Positions 58,991 through 64,000 of a stretch of DNA of 64,000 nucleotides are shown here, piece by piece; positions within the stretch are counted from its first letter, which is position 1; the number at the start of each line of letters is the position of its first letter. A program made the translations under genes and the position numbers. Under the pieces are notes generated by a model, which saw nothing but the letters and a program-made list of their open reading frames with translations, had not been told where the DNA came from and did no database searches. This DNA is from Stomorhina lunata (Eukaryota; Arthropoda; Insecta; Diptera; Rhiniidae): assembly GCA_933228675.1 (NCBI GenBank), contig OW121744.1:21129036-21193035 (forward strand), given 5' to 3'.

Positions 58991-59775
58991 ACATTTTATA
59001 AAATTCATGTACTTGAGGACGTATGGTAATATTATGGAATTTTTTTTTGAAGTCGATCAAACTTCATTTATAAGGGGTGATAAAAAGTTTTTTTTTTCAT
59101 TTGTATGGGTATCGAGTTCTTCTTATATACATGGGTACAACTGCCATACACATTTCCGACCTTTGCTGGTATTGAGTATACAAATACTGAAAAAAAACTT
59201 TCTCTTAAGTTTTTGTTTCTAGAATTTATTTGTGCTATCCTGCGAAATATGATCCTGCCTCGGCACTTTTATGTTCATAAAATGTTTATAACTCAACAAA
59301 CACTGATATATGTATATAATTCTGTATACATTTGCTATCTACTAACAAATGTTTATTTTACACTTGAATAAATAGGTCAATATAATGAATGATTGCCTTC
59401 CGAAGGCACACAAGGCCTGTTACTATAACTATTCACTCTAGTAAACAATGCACAATGTGGCAGCAACAAAATGTTGCAACAACTACATTTGTATATATTT
59501 ACTATTTAAATATACAATAAGCGAGTGCAACTTGACAATCCTTGTGAATCCTTGCCAACGATTTTGTAAATATAAAAAATATAAATATTTTAATGGCATA
59601 AATTAGAGTTCGGTAATACAAATATCGATGGGATATACATATTTATTTTGGTTAATCTGTGCATTATATTTTATGTGTTTTACTAAAAAAAAAATGATCA
59701 CCACTTGAATACAAATTTTGGATAAAATGGGAAGGTTACCTAGACATTATTAATAGAAAAAAATAAGCAAGAGAG
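58991..59775. other. robo intron, non-array sequence
   Basis: No gene recognised. Two overlapping 70-90 codon frames (59007-59371) have no detectable domain and lie in an intron. Confidence 0.4.
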
Positions 59776-61930
59776 TGCTATAGTCGGTCAAGTCCGACCA
59801 TACGATACCCTTCACCACTAAGGTCAAAGGTGTTCTTTTTCCTATATAAAGATAAATATTTGCAAAATTTTGCCATTATACAAACATTTTCTCAAAACTT
59901 ATATATTTAAGCAGTTTCCGTCATTTGGACTTATATGAGGGTCAAATATAGACCGATTATCTCGAAATTTGGCAAATTGATTACAGTGATTACAAAAGTT
60001 ATGTATTAGAAATTTTTCAAAAATTTCTTATTCTTATAGGATATTAAAAAAAATTTCTTAATTTTATAGGAAATTTTTCAAAATTTTCATATTTTTATTT
60101 GAAAATTTAAAAAATTTCTTATTTTTGTAGGGAATTTTTTAAAAATTTCTTATTTTTAAACGATTTCAAAAATTTCTTGTTTTTATGGGAAATTTTTCAA
60201 AAATTTCATATTTTTATAGGAAATTTTTCAAAAATTTCCTATTTTTATAAAATTTTTCAAAGATTTCTTATTTTTATAGGAAATTTTTCAAAATTTTCTT
60301 ATTTTTATAGGAAATTTAAAAAAAAATCTTATTTTTGTAGGAAATTAAAAAAAAATTCTTATTTTTATAGGAAAATTTTCAAAATATTCCTATTCTTATA
60401 GGATATTTAAAAAAAAATCTGGTTTTTATAGAAAATTTTTAAAAAATTTCTTATTTTTATAGCAAATTTTTCAAAAATTTCTAATTTTTATAGGAAATTT
60501 TTCAAAAATTTCTTATTTTTATAGGATATTTTTCAAAAATTTCTTATTTTTATAGGAAATTTTTCAAAAATTTCTTATTTTTATAGGAAATTTTTCAAAA
60601 ATTTCTTATTTTTATAGGAAATTTTTCAAAAATTTCTTATTTTTATAGGAAATTTTTCAAAAATTTCTTATTTTTATAGGAAATTTTTCAAAAGTTTCTT
60701 ATTTTTATAGGAAATTTTTCAAAAATTTCTTATTTTTATAGGAAATTTTTCAAAAATTTCTTATTTTTATAGGAAAATTTTCAAAAATTTCTTATTTTTA
60801 TAGGAAATTTTTCAAAAATTTCTTATTTTTATAGGAAATTTTTCAAAAATTTCTTATTTTTATAGGAAATTTTTCAAAATTTTCTTATTTTTATAGGAAA
60901 TTTTTCAAAATTTTCTTATTTTTATAGGAAATTTTTCAAAATTCTCTTGTTTTTATAGAAAATTTTTCAAAATTTTCTTATTTTTATAGGAAATTTTTCA
61001 AAAAATTTTTTTTTTTTTTAATTTTTCATAAATTTCTTATTTTTATAGAAAATTTTTTAAAAATTTCTTATTTTTATATGAAATTTTTTAAAAATTTCTT
61101 ATTTTTATAGGAAATTTCTTAAAAATTCCTTATTTTTTTAGGAAATTTTTGAAAATTTTGTTATTTTTATAAGAAATTTTTCAAAAATTTAAAAAAAGTT
61201 TCTTAGTATTATAGAAATTTAAAAAAAAAATTCTTAGTGTTATATGAAAATTTTTAAAATTTTGTTATTATTATAAGAAATTTTTCAAATATTTCTTATT
61301 TTTAGAGAAAATTTTTAAAAAATTTCTTATTTTTATAGGAAAATTTTTCAAGATTTTGTTATTTTTATAAGAAATTTTTCAAAAATTTCTTATTTTCTTA
61401 AATTTAAAATTCTCATTAGCTTCAGAGTTACGAGCGTTTCATTGATTTTTGTCCCATTTAGTGCGTTTTGACAGAAGAGTTTGTATGGGAGCTATGGTCA
61501 AATGTGGACCAATTTCAACGAAATTTGGTACAGTGATCTAAATTTATATAAACAGTATTAGTTTAAAATTTCATGAGAAAATATTGATATTTGTGGCTAA
61601 TATATCAATTCCGGGAAGTGGGACCTTTGGGAGGTACCATAAATATGGGACCGATTTTGATGAATTTCAATGGCCATGGTCCCACTATCAACAAAATTGT
61701 CTGTGCCAAATTTTATCAAATTATCTCTAGAATTGAGACCTGTACTTTGATTAAATCGTTTACATGGGGGTCCAGCAAGCCGTCCAGACGGACGGACGGA
61801 TGGACTGACATTGCTAAATCGACTCAGAAAGTGATTCTTAGCCTATTGGTATATATATTTCTATGCGTTACATACATCAGCACAAACTTATAACACCCCT
61901 TCCACATATGGTGGTGAAGGGTATAAAAAT
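59776..61930 (+). mobile_element. dispersed element A, copy 4, split by an array
   Basis: The left part (59776-60002) runs from TGCTATAGTCGGTCAAGTCC, with GATACCCTTCACCACTAAGG, to the GATTACAAAAGTTATGTATT block. The right part (61400-61930) runs from AGAGTTACGAGCG and GTCCCATTTAGTGCGTTTTG, through GGGAGCTATGGTCAAATGTG, CAATTCCGGGAAGTGGGACC, GACGGACGGACGG and ATCGACTCAGAAAGTGATTC, to CATATGGTGGTGAAGGGTAT. The left ATACCCTTCACCA and the right TGGTGAAGGGTAT are exact inverted motifs. The uninterrupted copy at 14766-15412 has the two halves joined. Confidence 0.78.
60003..61400. repeat. 31-bp TTTCTTAT...ATAGGAAA array inside element A (array 17)
   Basis: About 45 copies of GAAATTTTTCAAAAATTTCT plus TATTTTTATAG, closely related to array 8 with C to T in the hairpin arm (TTTCTTAT for TTTCCTAT). 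Uniform in the middle (60480-60900), diverged at both edges. The strand sense matches array 8. Confidence 0.92.
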
Positions 61931-61945
61931 ACCGGGAAAGGAAGA

Positions 61946-62525
61946 GGCGGCATCATCGGGCCGTATTTTTTCCAAAATAGGGACGCCGTTACTGTGAATG
62001 GTGTTCGCTCTCGTGAGATGATAACGAACTTTTTAAGGCCCAAATTGGAAGATATGGATGTGGACGATGTGTGGTTTCAGCAGGACGGTGCCACTTGCCA
62101 CACAGCTAACGAAACAATGGCTCTTTTGCTCAACAAATTCAATGGCCGTGTTATCTCACGTAATGGCGATGTCAATTGGCCGCCAAGATCATGTGATTTG
62201 ACACCGTTGGACTTTTTTCTTTGGGGTTATTTGAAAGAAAGGGTGTACGTCGATAAGCCAGCAACAATTCAAGAGCTAAAGGATGAGATAATTCGCCACA
62301 TTAACGGCATAGAACCTTCTCCTCCTGCCTCAGGATCATAGAAAAATTTGACCATCGGATGGAGGTGTGCCGTCGAGGTCACGGCGCCCATTTGGCCGAT
62401 ATTTTGTTCTATACATAATTGAGTAATACCAATATATCATAATAAAATAAAATTACAATAATTTCCTAAATAGCTTGTGTTTTATTCAAAATCAACATCG
62501 GCCCTTGAAATTTAACCACCCGATA
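61946..62525 (+). pseudogene. mariner-type (DD41D spacing) transposase, 5'-truncated
   Basis: The frame from about 61946 reads GGIIGPYFFQN, AVTVNGVRSREMI, DVWFQQDGATCHTANET (second catalytic Asp), WPPRSCDLTPLDFFLWGYLK (third catalytic Asp in PLDFF) and ELKDEIIRHINGI. There are 41 residues between the two Asp, the spacing of DD41D (rosa-type) mariners. A frameshift near 62325 produces an early stop at 62341; the other frame continues LRIIEKFDHRMEVCRRG, HLADILFYT to a TAA at 62416-62418. The N-terminal half with the HTH domains and the first Asp is missing, and element A abuts it. AACATCGGCCCTTGAAATTT and ACCACCCGATATA (to about 62525) may be the 3' terminal repeat beside a TA. Confidence 0.85.
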
Positions 62526-64000
62526 TATATAATAAACATGATGTCTTGGAAACACTGACATCGAATGAAAAAAATCAGTGAATAAAAAAAGCAATTGGAC
62601 GCTCTGGAAAAAATAAATCACATACTTCAGAGAATTACTTTAGTATCTCTAATAGAGTCTAGATCAGGCCTGTCCAAAAACACATACATTTTTCCATTTC
62701 TGGTAATTAGCTTTGAAAGCTCTTGCGTTCAGTGTTGCCAGATTTACATTTTCTTCATGTAATCGAGCATAAAATTATAATCTGGCAACAGTGACTTTGC
62801 AAAGACAATTTTAGTTAAGTGCGAGCGGGAAGATAGTTGCATCTCGCTTATACATAATGTGTCGGTGTGAAGGCTTAAAAGCTCTTTTGTATAAGCTCAC
62901 ACATTTCTCTGTAGAGCTGGATGGCTCCGGTCTGGATCAAACATATGGTCTTGTGAAAACTCAGAAAGTCCTCTAGGATTCTTTCTTTAATCGATTGTAA
63001 ATGTTTTAATTTCTCTACTTTTCTTTAAATTTTAAAATTTCATTTATAGAGGGTATTACATATAAACTTTATATGATTTATCTACCAATTTACATATAGA
63101 TGTACATATATCTAAACACATTATCATATAAATTCAAATATTAAATATATCGTACAATTTATGATGCAGAATACGAATTTGTAATTATTTTGTTTATGCT
63201 TAAGTTGTTTTATTTTGTTAATTTATTTGCAAAATTTTGTTAAAACATTGTAAATGTGAAGAGATCTGAAAACATATATTAATAAGGTTATCTTGTAATT
63301 TTCATTTTATAGGATAAATTAAGATTTATGGAATATTTTATGGTGAAGTGAATTCAGGAGATATGCCAACAATGCAAAATTTGTAGGACATTTTAGAAAT
63401 AAATAACTTAATAATGAAGAAAATACCTAAAATTATATAAGAAAACTTTATCATTTTGAATTTGCTTTAATGAAGATAAAGCGCCATCTTGTGTTGGGGA
63501 GACATAGAAATGGTTAAGCAGCATATACATTAGGGTGCACCTTATTTAACGAAGTTGCGAAATTGAACTGTAACTCTCGCCAGAATTGTTTTATGTGCCG
63601 CATCCACCCACAAAAATTTTAAAAATTTTGTATGGTAAAAATTTGAGTATTTTCGGTTTTGGCCAAATTTTAATCACCAAGAATAAAATTATTTAAATGA
63701 ATTAATGAGATATACAAGTAAACTAATGTAGCTTTATTTTAAGTCATTAACATTCAAAGTCCTTGAAGTAGTTCCAGAGTTATAGCAATTTTTACCCAAA
63801 AATTTGTGTTTTTATGTTACATAGAACATTTCTAAGGGGAGTTAAGGTTCAATTTCGCATTTTTTTTAAGGTTTACCCTAAAGAACCTATAAGAACTAAA
63901 GTAAAATGGCAACCGATTGTCCGAAATTTCTATATATTGGCTGATATTTATAGTTTAATATATGCAAAATTTAGTAGCCATAGCTGTCATAGTTAATAAT
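62526..64000. other. robo intron, non-array sequence with a small inverted repeat
   Basis: No coding region recognised. At 62729-62794 TCAGTGTTGCCAGATTTA and ATAATCTGGCAACAGTGA are inverted with two mismatches in 18, around a 30-bp centre, which could be a tiny MITE or a foldback relic. The last open frame (63814-63996) has no domain. Confidence 0.45.

Overview
This window comes from a dipteran nuclear genome, most likely a calyptrate fly (a blow fly or a relative). It is very AT-rich, has GT-AG introns, and carries one recognisable host gene: the 3' part of the axon-guidance receptor gene roundabout (robo, Robo1 type) on the minus strand. Ten coding exons can be joined in one consistent reading frame: 2,352 nt, 783 codons plus stop. 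They run from 53081 down to the stop codon at 33643 and encode the second and third fibronectin type III domains, the membrane span, and a cytoplasmic tail with CC0, CC1, CC2 and a CC3-like motif. The Ig domains, the first FN3 domain and the 5' end lie beyond the right edge of the window.

More than half of the window, by eye, is one superfamily of tandem arrays. Each array has a unit of 29-34 bp (most often 30 or 31 bp; 15 bp in places) built from A-tracts and T-tracts around a small palindrome, usually TTTTCTATAGAAAA. Individual arrays have their own private consensus and lie at 1-1005, 3087-7242, 8616-10735, 13310-14071, 15420-18395 (interrupted), 20081-23842, 24914-26868, then in robo introns at 34378-36117, 36735-37745, 39440-42965, 44265-46862, 47955-52487, 53285-56085 and 57000-58990, and at 60003-61400. 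They enlarge some robo introns to kilobases while others stay at 99-193 bp; no exon is interrupted. Within the arrays are inverted segments, large palindromes, a 1.35-1.39 kb tandem duplication and a foldback arrangement.

Between the arrays lie dispersed repeats. Element A (four substantial copies) has inverted end motifs; one copy is split by a 1.4 kb array at a point where another copy is intact. Element B (three copies) carries a hammerhead ribozyme of the minimal type I seen in Penelope-like elements and retrozymes: one copy looks intact, one has a changed core base, and one is cut by an array. Repeats C and D occur twice each. There are three decayed mariner-type transposase fragments (2.5, 30.5 and 62 kb), a GC-rich 248-bp MITE, a 121-bp MITE flanked by TA, a tRNA-derived SINE, and a complex minisatellite at 31.0-32.8 kb whose unit resembles the end of element A.

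The left 33 kb is downstream of robo; I found no other protein-coding gene there. The many short open frames inside the arrays come from repeat units whose length is a multiple of three. No CRISPR, rRNA or ordinary tRNA gene was seen. Copy numbers, array edges and percentages are estimates by eye.
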